From Isoetes taiwanensis (lineage: Eukaryota > Streptophyta > Lycopodiopsida > Isoetales > Isoetaceae): a DNA stretch of 64,000 nt. The notes beneath the pieces are model-generated. The model saw only the letters and a list, made by a program, of their open reading frames with translations, had not been told where the DNA came from and did not search any database. The DNA is taken from assembly GCA_021234155.1 (NCBI GenBank), contig JAJEKV010000027.1:957109-1021108 (forward strand). The letters are read 5' to 3'. The translations under genes and the position numbers were made by a program. Positions 12,569-24,368 of the stretch are shown here, piece by piece (the first letter of the stretch is position 1; each line of letters begins with the position of its first letter).

Positions 12569-12808
12569 GAGACCATAATTTAAGCGAATATCATTCTCTA
12601 AATATAAATGCTTAACCTGACTACTTTGTTCCATTAAGTGCTTTCTTATGCTTCTAGAACTTTTTCAAGGCTATCACCGACTATTCTAGCCATAACCCTA
12701 GGGCCAACAACTTTGGTTTTATACCTCAAGTAGGACCATGATGTAATCATGACATTTCCTTCTACGTCACACATCTGCTATTTACACATGAGCTTCGAAT
12801 CCAACTAT

Positions 12809-13026
12809 CACAATCTTATTTTATAACCATATCTAAGCATACTCAAAACTTGTCTTACAACCACCTTATTGTTACCTTATCCAACCATAGCCTGAATGCT
12901 ATCAACTTAGCAACCTATTGTTATTTTTACTACTGGATAACAATATATGGATGCTACCTGGTTTTCTCAATTTTAGTTTCAAAAGGACGCACCTAACATC
13001 ACATCAAGAATCTTATTCCTCCGATA
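12809..13026. repeat. Probable source of the filler at 10319-10536
   Basis: 218 bp identical to 10319-10536. The flanks here differ from those of the filler, and this copy continues smoothly on both sides, so it is the likely template. Confidence 0.85.
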
Positions 13027-13551
13027 TGGTGAGATGAACCTTTCTTGAATATTATAGGCATTATATGTCATGCAATGCTTATTCCAAATTTTCTTGCCAC
13101 CAGAGTATACTACTACGAGATCACATCCACATTATAAGGAGTGGTTACCGAAGTGAAGCTGTACCTTAATCTCCCTCAAGTGTCACTTCCATGCTATGCG
13201 CACATTGGCAACCCTAAATCAAAGTTAGCCCCTTGATAAAATACATTTCTCTAACTTATCTGCCTTGCAAGATAGAAAATCAACCAAGATTATAAAAGTA
13301 CCATGTAATCAACTTCATATACCTTCATAAAACAATTTGTCACGCCTCCTCTGAGGCCGTTATCTCCATATATATTCAATTGAATACTATTAGCCTAATC
13401 CAACAACCTCAACTTGATCTAGACATTGCTATCATACACCCAAGGATCCAACTATGTTCTGATACCAACTGTGAAGGGCCTTGCTAGTTACCTTTATGGT
13501 AACTGGAGATCCCATCAATCTCGACCATTGGATCTACTTAAGCCTAAAAAC
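13027..13551 (-). mobile_element. Possible LTR-retroelement remnant with primer-binding site
   Basis: On the minus strand, 13457-13467 reads TGGTATCAGAA, close to the initiator-Met tRNA primer-binding site of many plant LTR elements. It is immediately preceded (minus strand) by a CA ending, in ...CCCTTCACA. The putative LTR would lie at 13469 upward but only about 80 bp fit before the gene ending at 13552. No retroviral protein is visible, so this is a fragment at best. Confidence 0.35.
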
Positions 13552-16256
13552 TTAAGAATATGCCTGAATAAATCCATGCGACCACTTTGAGTACCTGGGC
13601 AGGTCTTCATCAGTTATTTTCATCATGTCCAAGATACATTGCTCAGATAGGTTTTCTATTCCAGACATCTCAAAGAGTTCCTTTAAGATGGCCTCCCTTA
13701 TGACACGAAGGTCCTTCATGGACTTGCAGGCCTCTGGAAAGGATGGTATATCTTTGATTTTTGACACCTTCTTCACAAAGACCTGTCCATCTATAGCAGA
13801 CTGGAGCACCTTGAGAATTTCTTCTTCCCTTAACCCCTGTGCACTCCTCGAGTTCGTGACTGTAAAATCTTGAGGGGATCTTTTATCAGGTTTCCCTGCT
13901 TTTCCTACAAGCTCTCCTGTTGTCCACTTGTTCCACATCTCATTCCATTTGTTCCACACATGATCAGGACTGAATACTATGTGGTAGGAATCAGAGGGGC
14001 CTTCCTTGGACTTCTTCTTGCCAGTTTCCTCTTCCTCCTCTGCAACATCCTTCTTCTTTTGTATGATGACCTTGCTGATCATCTTTATCATTCTCTTGTC
14101 GGAGTTGTCTTTCTTCTCCTTTTGCGTCTTTCTTTTTGAAATTGGACGGCTAAGCTCAACCCATTGATTTCTAGCTTGCCTCAACTGCATGGAATATGGT
14201 CTGAGATAAGAATATAAAACCATAAGTTAGTACCATGTAGATATCTATTTCGCGCATAGCGCGAGTATGCTGAAGCAAGAAAATAAAGGACGTACTCGGG
14301 CTACGCGCGAGACTGCAGACCAATGTTGGTATGCAGTCTCGCGCGTAGCGCAAGTTGATTACTGCAGAATAAAAAACAAAGGCACTTACGAGTTGTATTG
14401 TACCACCTTTGCAATTGTGTTCAAGTCTGCACTTATTGTAATCAGTGCAAGTTGAGGCGTGTAATGACTAAAGATTCGACATTGCCTGTAACTGAAGTGC
14501 TCCCTGTACTCATTGGCACCTATCTTATCCATTTTCTCTATAAGCGCCTTCGTTGCCTCAACTGAGTACATACTCTGTCTTCCATGGGTATAGCTTGTCA
14601 TTGACTGAGTTCCATGGTAGAACATCACCTGGATTTGGTACTATAGTGGGAAATTCAATTATGGACTTCTATATCTTCAGGGCATGTTTGGGATCAAAGA
14701 TCCTAGATATGAAAGATGCTCTAGGAGATCTTATCAGCTTGTCAATGGCTATCCTTTTTGTTACGTCCAAATCAAGTGGATACCATTGCTTGAACTTCAG
14801 AAGCTTGTCTACAGCATCAACCCTTGATTTCTTTTCAATATCTGTTTTCTTCACTGGCTTTGGCAAAGGTTTTAGGGCCAAAGTTTCTGACTCAAGTGCA
14901 CCGCCACTACCACCGATACCAGATATGTCGAAGCTTGAAGATGGTTTCTTCTGCAAACTTTGTCGGACTGCGAATATTCCTTCACATACAGAACGAACTG
15001 TATGGTGTGAGCCTTGAATGGGCCAGCCATACTTTGTAACACCGTCTGCTGCCTTATCTGGCCTGAAACTGTCTATACTTGCATTGTATTTGGAAATGCT
15101 GAGATTCTTCTTCACGATACAGATTTGGTCATCAAGCTCCTCGCATGAAAGGATCAACCCTATTTTTTTGAAGTTCTCCCTTGAATGCAGGACCACGTCA
15201 TACTTTGAGCCTGCCCTACTCACAGTAACGTACCATTCAGACCCGTCAGGTAAAACTGTCTCTAGCAAGTCTTGACTTAGCTCGCATGTTATGACTTTGT
15301 CGTCATCAATTAGCTTGATGCCAAGAGTTCGATCTATCTCCTCAGTTTCTTCTTGTACTACCTTGGGGTCCTTCTTGGGTTTCTTTGAGGGTGTAGTAGT
15401 TGATGTAACTAGTGCTCTCTTGGAAGCTGTAAAACAAATATCCAAGTTAGACATTGCTGAAGTATTTCTGTATTAAGTAAGCAACTTGCACCAGTATCTT
15501 GCCCGTGGCGCGACAAGTCTATAAAGATTTATACGCGGAGCAATTTTTCTGGATTCGCACGTAGCGCGAGTCGAAGGATCCAGGACACTTAGAGAGAGGG
15601 TCCATCTCTCTTATCGTCCTCGCGTACGGTTGACCTCGACTATGACCTCGACTTGCGCTACACGTGAATCTGGAAAAAGAGTAACATAACACTACAGTGC
15701 AATCTTTCTTGATTCGCGCGTAGTGCGATTCGAAGGACAACCCTACATTTACAGAAGTCCATAGACCGAGGGCACTCCACAGAAGGCTTAACATAGAAAC
15801 ACATTAAAGAGAGTATGCGTCATAAAAAAAGAAAATCATAACACAAGGAAGCGTAACCCACTTCCTTGAAGATTAAGATGCTAGGAATTATAATCACAGA
15901 GCATTGCAGATTCACTTAGCAAGACTAAGCAAAAAACCCTGAACATATAATCAAATAAAGAACTTGGAATTGAAATAGAAGTAGATTACACGACTAAGCT
16001 GCAAACAAAGACAAGCCAAGAAGCAGAGATGCCGGGTAACAGAGATATTTCAATGAAGATAAAGTTAAGGAGATAATCTAATCAAATCAGAGTTGCAGAG
16101 TCACAGAATTACAGAGTTAATCACAGAGTCACAGAGTTTCTAAATCTATTAATAAAATTAAGCACACGATCAGAAAGTTTCTAAGACCTATTAAAAACAG
16201 AGTCAAGTAGTTTCTAATCTATTAAAAACTCGAACATACTAACCTTTAGTTGCCAT
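13552..16256 (-). pseudogene. Unrecognised three-exon nuclear-type gene, interrupted
   Basis: I do not recognise this protein. Exon 1 is only 13 nt (16244-16256, ATG GCA ACT AAA G) with donor GTTAG. Exon 2 is 15426 down to 14390, acceptor ...GTTTTACAG, donor GTAAGT. Exon 3 is 14200 down to 13552, acceptor ...TTATCTCAG. Both junctions keep the frame: G|CT gives Ala so the protein starts MATKASKRALVTS, and TC|A gives Ser. Exon 2 has one in-frame TAG at about 14666-14668 and one net single-base frameshift near 14570; coding-like sequence continues past both. Exon 3 starts with a basic/acidic stretch (KKKDVAEEEEETGKKK) suggesting nuclear localisation, then a region with WNKWNEMWNKW. The intact splice sites and long coding-like blocks mean it was recently functional, or the two lesions are base-call errors. 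It may be a transposon accessory or host gene. Confidence 0.6.
14301..14348. repeat. 17-bp perfect stem-loop inside the last intron
   Basis: CTACGCGCGAGACTGCA at 14301-14317 is exactly complementary to 14332-14348, with a 14-nt loop. The stem includes the CGCGCG-type motif that recurs around this gene and around 55.8-57.0 kb. Confidence 0.85.
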
Positions 16257-16861
16257 ATCGAAGTGGGTGAAGCTCTAGAAACTGAAATTGAGCTCTGTTG
16301 CAGGTCGAGAAGCTCGAGTGCAGCTTATTACTAAGATGAGCTCAAATCGAGCCGAAATTTTTGTAAACAGGCCGGAAATGAAGTAGGATACCTCAAAATG
16401 GAGGTTGCGTTCGAGAAATTTCGCTTGACTGAGAGATCGCTCAGCGCAAAGGCGCCGGAAAGTAAGGCGCTCGAAGCAAATCATTGCAGAAGAAATTAGG
16501 AATAAAAAATTGAGATTCAAATTAGATTGAAATTAGAAAAGCCGTGGTTATTACACTGGTCGTACAAAAATTAATGAATAGATGCCCGCCATTAAAACCG
16601 TATAGTACCCTTATCACTTTTTAAGAAAATAAGAAAATTAATCCCGCCCGCAATTTAAAATTTAAAAACTTTTAGCCCGCCCGCGAATATCCCTTTGCCC
16701 AACTACTTTTCAATCATTGGCCTGTACTAACTGTCTATTTTAAAAATGCCTGCCATTTATAGCATTCTTGGCTGCGCATTGGATCATGGAATTTGTGTTT
16801 CCTGTGCCTAGAGAAACACAAGAACTGTGTTTTCATTACAGTGTTTTAATTCAAATTTGGG
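16257..16861. promoter_or_regulatory. Shared upstream region of two divergent genes
   Basis: About 600 bp separate the minus-strand start at 16256 from the plus-strand start at 16862. It holds a moderately GC-rich leader (16280-16480) and then AT-rich sequence with C-rich runs ('cccgcccgc' near 16644 and 16677). No TATA box stands out. The divergent layout is seen; shared regulation is inference. Confidence 0.3.
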
Positions 16862-17269
16862 ATGTCGCCAAGAAGGAAGCTTGTTGAAGTGCTGGATCAG
16901 GCTGCCATATCTCAGGTAGTTCTTCTATCAAGTGAGTGGATTGAGGTGCCATGACTTGTGCAACATAATTAACAGGTGCAGGTCGAGGAAATGAGCAATC
17001 AAGCAGGAATAATGAAATTTTCCATTGGAGAAGCATGTTTCTTGTTAGCAGAAAAATACAAAGATGTAATTGGCAGCAAGGGCATTGTTGATAACATGGC
17101 ACCAACTACAGCATGCCATGGTGTGCCCTTGGGACCTGATTATATTAGAATTAGATTGACAGACTGCTTTGCTGCCACTCATCCATTACAAAGACCACAT
17201 GCATGAGCAAAAACACTTGGAGAATCAGTAGGGAGTTTCTTGGCTTGGCCAACAACACTACTCAGAGAG
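16862..17269 (+). pseudogene. DUF8039-like transposon-associated protein fragment
   Basis: A first exon 16862-16915 (MSPRRKLVEVLDQAAISQ, donor GT at 16916) and a second from 16976 (acceptor ...TTAACAG) give a short reading frame. It contains 'CHGVPLGPDYIRIRL' followed by 'TLGESVGSFLAWPTTLL'. This order of a GVPLG...Y.R.R block and a LG.SVGSF.AWP block is, from memory, what plant DUF8039 proteins share, and these are commonly found in Ulp1/En-Spm-type transposon proteins. A TGA at 17203-17205 sits between the two blocks in the same frame, so the copy is broken. A good donor (GTATGC) follows 17269. The intron of 60 bp is short. It lies head-to-head with the gene at 13552-16256, which could be part of the same element. 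Confidence 0.5.
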
Positions 17270-18378
17270 GTATGCACTAAAATTTTACTGTAGCACTCTT
17301 GCTCTTTATTGTAGCTACTCTAGCATATTTCACGTGTCACCTTTTCATGTGCTTATATTGATTGATTGATAGTATTTTTACATCATGCCACATTGGCAGC
17401 GTCCACGAAGACATATGATGGACCCCCAGAGACTTGAACACGACATATGATGGACCCCCAGAGACATGAACACAAGATCTTTTAATGGCTAACCCAATGG
17501 ACTAGCCACTCAATCATTTAGTTTCATATTAGGATTCAATTAAAACCATATGGTGTTCAACCTTATAATGTTTTCAATATAGGAAACATAATATAATATC
17601 CAATGAAACCTAATATAGTTCATGGAAAGTCCGTAGATGAAACTATCAAGATTAGTACATATACATAGAAATGGTCTTGAACGTCACCAAATTTTTAACC
17701 AATTTAAGCATCTTTTGATTGATCATCCAGTAAAAGGATCCAAGAATGATATGTACTACAATATCTCTCACTTCTTTTGAACATGAAACGAGCAAAAATG
17801 AAAGGTACTTGCAAACATGAAAAATGAGCGTGCACGAGCAAAAATGAAAGGTACTTGCAAACATGAAAAATGAGCGTGCACATTACAGAACCAACATGAT
17901 GTTCTCCCCGTTTCATGATTTACGTTTTTCCCCGCCCATGGCACATGTATCAGGTGCACCTATATTCTTTGTCTTTTGGCAATAGAGTATGCTGTTCCAT
18001 AGCCATGTGTAGTTGAGGGAAGAACCTTCTGCTTGCAAGAGGATTAGATATGGGCAAATTCTATAGCTCTAAAAATTTGAGAAATGATCTTTGAGACCAT
18101 AATACCTTGTTTTAGAAAATATCATTTGCATATGTACTATACATATGAATACTATAATTTCATCGTGTGCATTTAGATACAACTATTGAAGTTAGTAGAA
18201 TCAAAGTTTAAAGCTACGTTCGTAACCGGACTTCGAAATTCCAAGGTGTCAACTGCAGCTTTCAAAAATCCTCGACCATTTCTGAAAACTCGAAGTCAAC
18301 TTTTTCAATAACTTTGGCAATAATCTGAAGTCAGGAGCCAGCATGGGAACGTAGCCTAAGTACAAAAAATAATGGAAG
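17270..18378. other. Intergenic with short direct repeats
   Basis: No gene is supported. A 33-bp doublet containing 'acatatgatggacccccaga' lies at about 17408-17470, and a 47-bp exact tandem doublet containing 'gagcaaaaatgaaaggtact' at about 17788-17880. The rest is AT-rich with no features I can name. Confidence 0.6.
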
Positions 18379-19635
18379 TCATAGGGCATCACATTGGTAA
18401 GGCATGAAGGAGATGACAGAATTTTGGAGGTTGTAAAGGACTCTATAATTCTGCTGGAAAAGGTTACCAATGATGGAAAGCTGGGGGTGGCCAATAACTG
18501 CAAGGCACACAACATCCTTTTCTGTGGCCACAAAATAATTAGAAACAGGGGGCCTGATATCAGCCCCCCCTCCAAACTGCAGGCTTAAACCAGGAAACCT
18601 GTAACCCTCATTTCCAGACACATTATAACACAGCAGAGAATTTTCCACCACAGGTAGCTCAATTTGATCCCTGAATGCCCCCTTCACTGCTTCTGCCACT
18701 GATTCCGGATAAAATCTCAATGCCACCGTCCCTGAATCAAAAATTGTGCCCCCCAATCCTGTCTCAGGGTCGAATTTGAATGATCCTGTTGTCAGATTGA
18801 TCGGAATATCGTTCACCCTTATTGATTGAAGATCTACATGATACAACGTCGAATTGGGTGTGTAATCTAGCATTTCAATCGTCTGGAAATTTGATTCTGG
18901 TTCAAATAAGGCTGCAGATCCTAAAAACAGAGGACTGGTTTTGTTAGCAGATGCTTGGATGTCTACCAGACAGTAGGAAAATTTCTTAAATCCGATCTGC
19001 GAAGGAAGGGAGATTGAAGACCTCGCAAATCCGGCGAATCCATCCGCTCCAAGAGAGGTGGAAATTGCGACAGATTGAGCACATCCGAAGGAGAAATTTG
19101 GGATTTTTTTGTTTGATCCAGAAACAGAGCTCAGACTAATTGTATCAGAAGATAAGAAACCGCCGCTGCTGCTTCCATCTGCATATGCATAGAAATACTT
19201 GCAACTCCGACGGCAGTGGCCGCTTGCCTGTGTCAAATTTCTGAGGATTTGGCAGGCCGGAGTGTGACAGGTGAGATTTTTATAACTAGCAGACCTAAAA
19301 GGATCAAATTTACCAGATTTTGGACAGTTCCGACACTTTCTGCATTGGATCCAAACCAAATCGCTTCCCGTATCGACCATGAGATGAAATTTTCTGGAGG
19401 GATTTCCAATTCCAATCTCCATGATATATTCTCCAACCGGAACAGTATGAGCCACTGGAGCCACAAGGCTTTGTCGAAAAATTCTGCTCCGGTGAAGCAT
19501 ATCCATAATCGAAGCAGATTTTCCGTTATAGAATGGAGAAAGCGGAGAATCCCTGTGGTGCATATCGACCCTGAATCCATAGCCAGAACATAGGAGAACG
19601 AAAATGAGAAGAAAACACAGAGCCCAATTCGCCAT
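18379..19635 (-). CDS. CDR1/nepenthesin-type aspartic protease, intronless, 418 aa
   Basis: This is a secreted pepsin-fold protease of plant family A1B. A hydrophobic N-terminus of about 20 residues (ALCFLLIFVLLCSG) is a signal peptide. The first catalytic motif is VDTGSDLVW with Asp at about residue 88; the second is FDSGT with Asp at about 300. Between them is the Cys-rich nepenthesin insert (about 97-150, e.g. CRKCRNCPKSGKF) and a flap of the form YAYADGSSSGGFL. The C-terminus has the conserved 'GNLFQQNYRVLYNL' and a terminal Cys. Length and single-exon structure fit the CDR1 group, whose known members act in pathogen responses or peptide processing; the substrate here is unknown. On its own strand a 'tatatata' box lies about 25-35 bp upstream of the ATG, so the leader would be extremely short or transcription begins elsewhere. 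No lesions are seen. Confidence 0.93.
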   Translation of the reverse strand: MANWALCFLLIFVLLCSGYGFRVDMHHRDSPLSPFYNGKSASIMDMLHRSRIFRQSLVAPVAHTVPVGEYIMEIGIGNPSRKFHLMVDTGSDLVWIQCRKCRNCPKSGKFDPFRSASYKNLTCHTPACQILRNLTQASGHCRRSCKYFYAYADGSSSGGFLSSDTISLSSVSGSNKKIPNFSFGCAQSVAISTSLGADGFAGFARSSISLPSQIGFKKFSYCLVDIQASANKTSPLFLGSAALFEPESNFQTIEMLDYTPNSTLYHVDLQSIRVNDIPINLTTGSFKFDPETGLGGTIFDSGTVALRFYPESVAEAVKGAFRDQIELPVVENSLLCYNVSGNEGYRFPGLSLQFGGGADIRPPVSNYFVATEKDVVCLAVIGHPQLSIIGNLFQQNYRVLYNLQNSVISFMPYQCDAL

Positions 19636-20501
19636 AGCCTAAAAGATGATTTTACACTATATATAAAAATTAGGGTTTAGATCGTGCAAGAAGCTTCAGA
19701 CATAACGTGAAGTAAATGGGAAGGGATTTAAAAATCTACTCTAAGTTAACCATGGACCCCTCCTTTATTTCTTTGTGTTATGTTGCCCTTTTTTTCTAGT
19801 TGGTGTGGTGGTGGTGTGGTGTTGTGCGTCTCATAGACTAGTTGATCTTATTATAGGCCGGTGCAGCGCCTCTCATCTAGTTCCTCTTCAGTTCCTCGGT
19901 CTCGGCCTCGTTGTTTAGCACTTAGCCCACACGTTGACCCTCGCGTTCACCCAAGTTGTTTAGCACTCAAGCCTCCCCTTGTCCACTGCCTTCACATGCA
20001 CTCTGCCCCTCCATCCACCAACTCAATCCAATTCAATTCATCATATGTTTTTTACACTATCCCCCATGTCAAGCGAGGAATAACGTGTTACTACAATCAT
20101 GCCTTCTATCTACGCGATATCGCCGTTCATTTCTAAATGCACACCATATCTACCCATGTGGTTTTTATGCATTGTTTAGTCACAATATCCAAATCAAGCT
20201 CGCAATAATTGGAGGAATCTTTGTTAAGGATTATGTAAATCATGCCTCGGGTATGGACATAGAGGTTCTTATCTCCTAGTTTGTTGGCAAAAACATGAAT
20301 GAACGTGAAGGAGGATGCTTGTGCTTTTAGTCAAGGATGGGCCAAATTATATGATAAATAAGTATTATTCATCTCTACTAATTTAGTGGTCATGTGATAC
20401 ATAATAAAAATAGCCCAACAATAGATTTCTTTCTCACGTTCTCTTCCCATTTCTTTCCCTCCCTTTATGCTTTGAAATACTCTCATTTCACTATGAAAGA
20501 C
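19636..20501. other. Intergenic, nothing recognised
   Basis: The aspartic protease promoter occupies the left end. Short ORFs at 19861-20279 have no family resemblance and no splice context. I see nothing else. Confidence 0.5.
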
Positions 20502-20599
20502 TAGAATAGAATAGAATAGAATAGAATAGAATAGAATAGAATAGAATAGAATAGAATAGAATAGAATAGAATAGAATAGAATAGAATAGAATAGAATAG
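20502..20599. repeat. (TAGAA)n pentanucleotide microsatellite, about 19-20 copies
   Basis: Uninterrupted tagaa repeats directly adjoin the 3' end of the minus-strand LINE at 20600. Read in the LINE direction this is a (TATTC)n tail. Confidence 0.95.
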
Positions 20600-22065
20600 T
20601 TTTTTTAACGTCCACGGAGACCAATAGGTCATGGGACCCATACAATGGGTTAGTACAATCATTACTACTAGGATTAAAAAACCCCTGCCTCGAAAGGTTT
20701 TCAAGGGAAAAACCTTTACAGTAATGATGATACTAGACAAGCAGAGATAATGACTATTGAGGGCTCAGTAATTGCAGACGTTTATCTAGAACCTCAAGTA
20801 TGTATAATGCCAAGTCATGCACAAGATGGTGCTCACGAGAAGTTGTGAAGCGTGGAATGGAATGCTAAGGTCAAAAATGATTAGGACTATCTCAAAAAGG
20901 TGGCAACTCGGAAGAGTATGGCTTTCATCTTCAACAACTGTAAGAATTTGCAACACATAGTCTCGCTTCTCATGGCAATGCGGCCGCTCCATCTAATTGC
21001 CTCAATCCGTAGCTGTGGGGGACCCGTGCGAATTGATGCAATAGCTACAAGCTTGTTCCTGGACAATGAAGCAAGCAAATAAGCTTGGGGCCCTGGTGCC
21101 AAAGTGGGATTTATGTGTGCATGATAATGACCAGTTTTCACTTGGGCCAAAGTAACTACGTCCCATATCTTTTGAGAAAAACGACCATTGAGATATTGTT
21201 GCAAAAGCTCGGGATGAAGTGGCAAGCATCGTAGTGCTCGGTTGCAGCTTTAGCGGAGCCAAACCATGTAGTGCAATGCTCTTTCCAACATCGTTTCAAA
21301 CGCTAAGGAGATTCGACCATGGCAAGTGCAAGAACAGGATACCTAACATCATCCATGTGGTGCACCTTGCAGATATAGTGGAGATGGCACTTCATGGCAG
21401 AATGTTGAAGAGGCCAAAAACATGTCTCTTGTAAAAGAATAGCATAGGGCACCGTTGTTTTAACTCCGAAAATAGTAAGTGAGAAAGGACTTTTGCACCC
21501 GCTCCAAGCTCTCCCAAGCACTAGCACTAATGGCGGCCCCCACACTTCATAACCATACAAGAAAGCAGGCTCTACCAAAGCCGAAACAAGTGGGCTTTTC
21601 AGTGGCCAATCATGAATTTCTCAACATGGTGCTCTCCATCCAGCTGACCACCCGCTTGGTAATACTTGTTCCCCAAAGTGTGTTGTTCGACAATTCTACA
21701 CCAAGATACTTGTAGCTATCTCGACTTCAACTTCGGCCATCATAGTGCATAGGGGAACATTGTGACGAGAAGATTGAACTACCAAAAGCTTGGTCTTTTG
21801 GAGATTAACACTTGAACTGCGGTGTGTCGTAAACCTGTCTTGAGCATGTAAATGTTGCTGCATACTAGCAGCAGTATGTGCCAGAAGTGAAACATCATCA
21901 GCATACATAAGTTGCCTAATGATATAGTGTGCCAAATGTGGACCTCCGCCGCCATGATTATCAAGCCATTCTTCCAATTGATCAATGTACAAGCCAAAGA
22001 GTAGTTTATATAGGTGGTCTACTTGCAACCTAATAGAATAATGACGCAATATATAATGAATAAAT
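20600..22065 (-). mobile_element. 5'-truncated LINE (non-LTR retrotransposon)
   Basis: On the minus strand the part near 22060-21720 encodes reverse transcriptase motifs: 'LLFGLYIDQLEEWL' and the catalytic block 'QLMYADDVSLLAH' (Y-A-D-D). Downstream at 21578-21300 is the conserved thumb/C-terminal block 'FLYGYEVWGPPL'. Several frameshifts separate these, so the copy is dead. The 3' end has 'ggttttcaagggaaaaacc' and, near 20605-20645, the motif GTCCACGGAGACC/GGTCATGGGACCC, which recurs at 37.7 kb and 62.1 kb. The element then ends in AAAAAAAC followed by (TATTC)n. The 5' part (endonuclease) is missing beyond about 22065. Confidence 0.85.
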
Positions 22066-24368
22066 ACAATCATCCCATACAATTTGGGGTGCCTATATTA
22101 ATGAATTCCATCCACTGAATTGACTTTATATTTGATCCAACACGATTCCGATTTATACTTGTATATAGAAGAAATTTATCATAGCAGCCAAGGATGCCTG
22201 CTACTTTATATTGTCAAATTGATGTTTAAATCCAAACATAACATTTCTTTGGTTCCAAACTTGGGGTTTGGTTTTCATGATATAATCTTAGCAAATATTC
22301 TCAGTTCTATAGCAAGAAAATTGAGTAAATGGATTGAATTCAATCTTTGGGATTAGCTTGTTACACCCAACCGGGCTCAAAACTAACAAGAATTCTTTAT
22401 CTTGCACAAGAAATTGTTAACTTGCTAAACAACAAGGATCCTTAACTATGACTATATCATTGGAAATAACTGAAGGATGTAAGATGCGAGTTATAGGTAA
22501 GATTGCAAGGTTAGAACGTACCAATAACAAGGCAGCAATGATGATTATATTAAATCAATTTTTTCTTTAAATAAGTCATGACTCTTTTTAAAAATGGCTT
22601 GGCTTCCAGAAAATCTTCTCTGCGAAATGCCTTTTTAGATTAGATCATAACTAAATCTGCAACGGCCCTTTTCTAGGTCTCCTGAATATATCCGACCAGA
22701 TTAAGAAAAAGGTAAGTGAAGACAAGATAATATGGCCAAGATTTCTGTTATGGGATGCTTTCCATCATCAGCTGCAAGGCTTTAGAGTATGAAATCACTT
22801 TCCTAATGTTTAAAATAATATCGTAGTTAAGTTGACATTTTTTCCAAGGTTGCTTCTTGTTATTTAGAGCCATTCCCCCGAGCTAGTATAAAATCGTAAT
22901 AGACCCTGTACTACTAGCATGCACTATGAACTTGTTTGGTAAAAATGGAGTTGACAGACTTGTTGATAATGGAGTTGGTTGGGGCATAAAGGCCCACCCC
23001 ATGGAAGACAAAAATTAGGACCTTCCCCTTGCTAGATATGCTTGTCAATAAGGCCATTTGAGATTTAAATAGATTGGAAAGGGGCACTCAATTGTGTTCC
23101 ACTCTAAAATTTCTTTGCTATTTATTTTTACCCTTCTTAGTATAGCAGACTCCATAATTTCAAACAATCCAACTACCATGTCTAATCATACCAATGCTGA
23201 GTAGACTTGAAGAATCTCTTCATGCCTTTGAATTTGAGATGCAAAGTTTAAAAGGTGGAGTGCCACCCATCTTCTCACTAGAATGACATTATATATGATA
23301 TCTTTGAGGTTGGTAAGCATGCCAAATCCCGATAGTGCAATCAAAAGAAATACTAATTCTGTTTTCTCTTGGGCTAAACTCCTTGTGGAAGACTATTATC
23401 CATCCTTGCATAAGAAGAGGAAGATAGTATCTTTAGTGCCCTTTCAATTTTGAAGTTACTCCAGATCTTCTTCTTGCTGCTACTTTTCCTCAAATGTCGT
23501 AAGGCACGCAGCTGATCAGGATTCTTGTGTATGGAGATGTAGCTGCCTCGAAGATTCTGAGCTAAAGAAGATGACTCTACTTTAACCGTGCTTCTGTTTT
23601 TGAGCTGTCTAGCCTGAATATCTTAGAATTTGTCTTCAATCAAAAGTGGTTGTGCTTGAAGTTTGGATCTGATGTTATCATAGGCTTCTATGTATGGCAT
23701 GGTCTGCCCATTGTACGAAGATGCACTTGGCCTCCTCCCTAGAAAACTCTTGATACAAATAGTTGATGAAGTCATCTTCTGGTTGATGGTTGAGCTGTGA
23801 CAGTAGCTCATCAATGCAAAGACCTTACTCAAGACAATATGGTAGATGGAGGAGGAGGATATCATTAGCTATAAGATACTCGTCACTTGTTACAATTACT
23901 GGCATGAATGCCATGCCCATTGGCTGGTGAATAGCTCTTCTTGGCAATTCTTTGGTTCTTTTCTCGTGCCTTAATCTCTCTTTCCTTGTCTACGTTGTGT
24001 TTTTCCTCCTATAGTCGTTTTTTTGTCCTGCTGATGTTACTTCAAGAAGGTGCTCCCTACTCTCGAGCTCCTTGATGTATGGCCAAGAGGCTCTCATGTT
24101 GGGGGTTCAAGTTCAAGGGGCTGCAACAAAGGCTCACTTAACCTATTGACTGACCTAAAGTGCAAAAACATGGTTAATGCTGTTGATGACGGCAAGTGCC
24201 TTGGCACCTAGCAATTTCCAGTGAATAAGCAACTCAATTGCCTCCCCATGCCACATGTCTCATGCTATGGGTGTATGATTTAAGATTCTAAAAAAAAATT
24301 ATAGAACCAGAAGAGAAGTACGATCACAGCTCCTGGGTGTCCCTTATTATATCCTCCAATGCATCGAA
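22066..24368. other. Intergenic, nothing recognised
   Basis: About 2.3 kb of AT-rich sequence. I find no conserved protein segment, no tandem array and no RNA gene. Parts of 23200-24200 read like old non-coding repeat. Confidence 0.45.
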
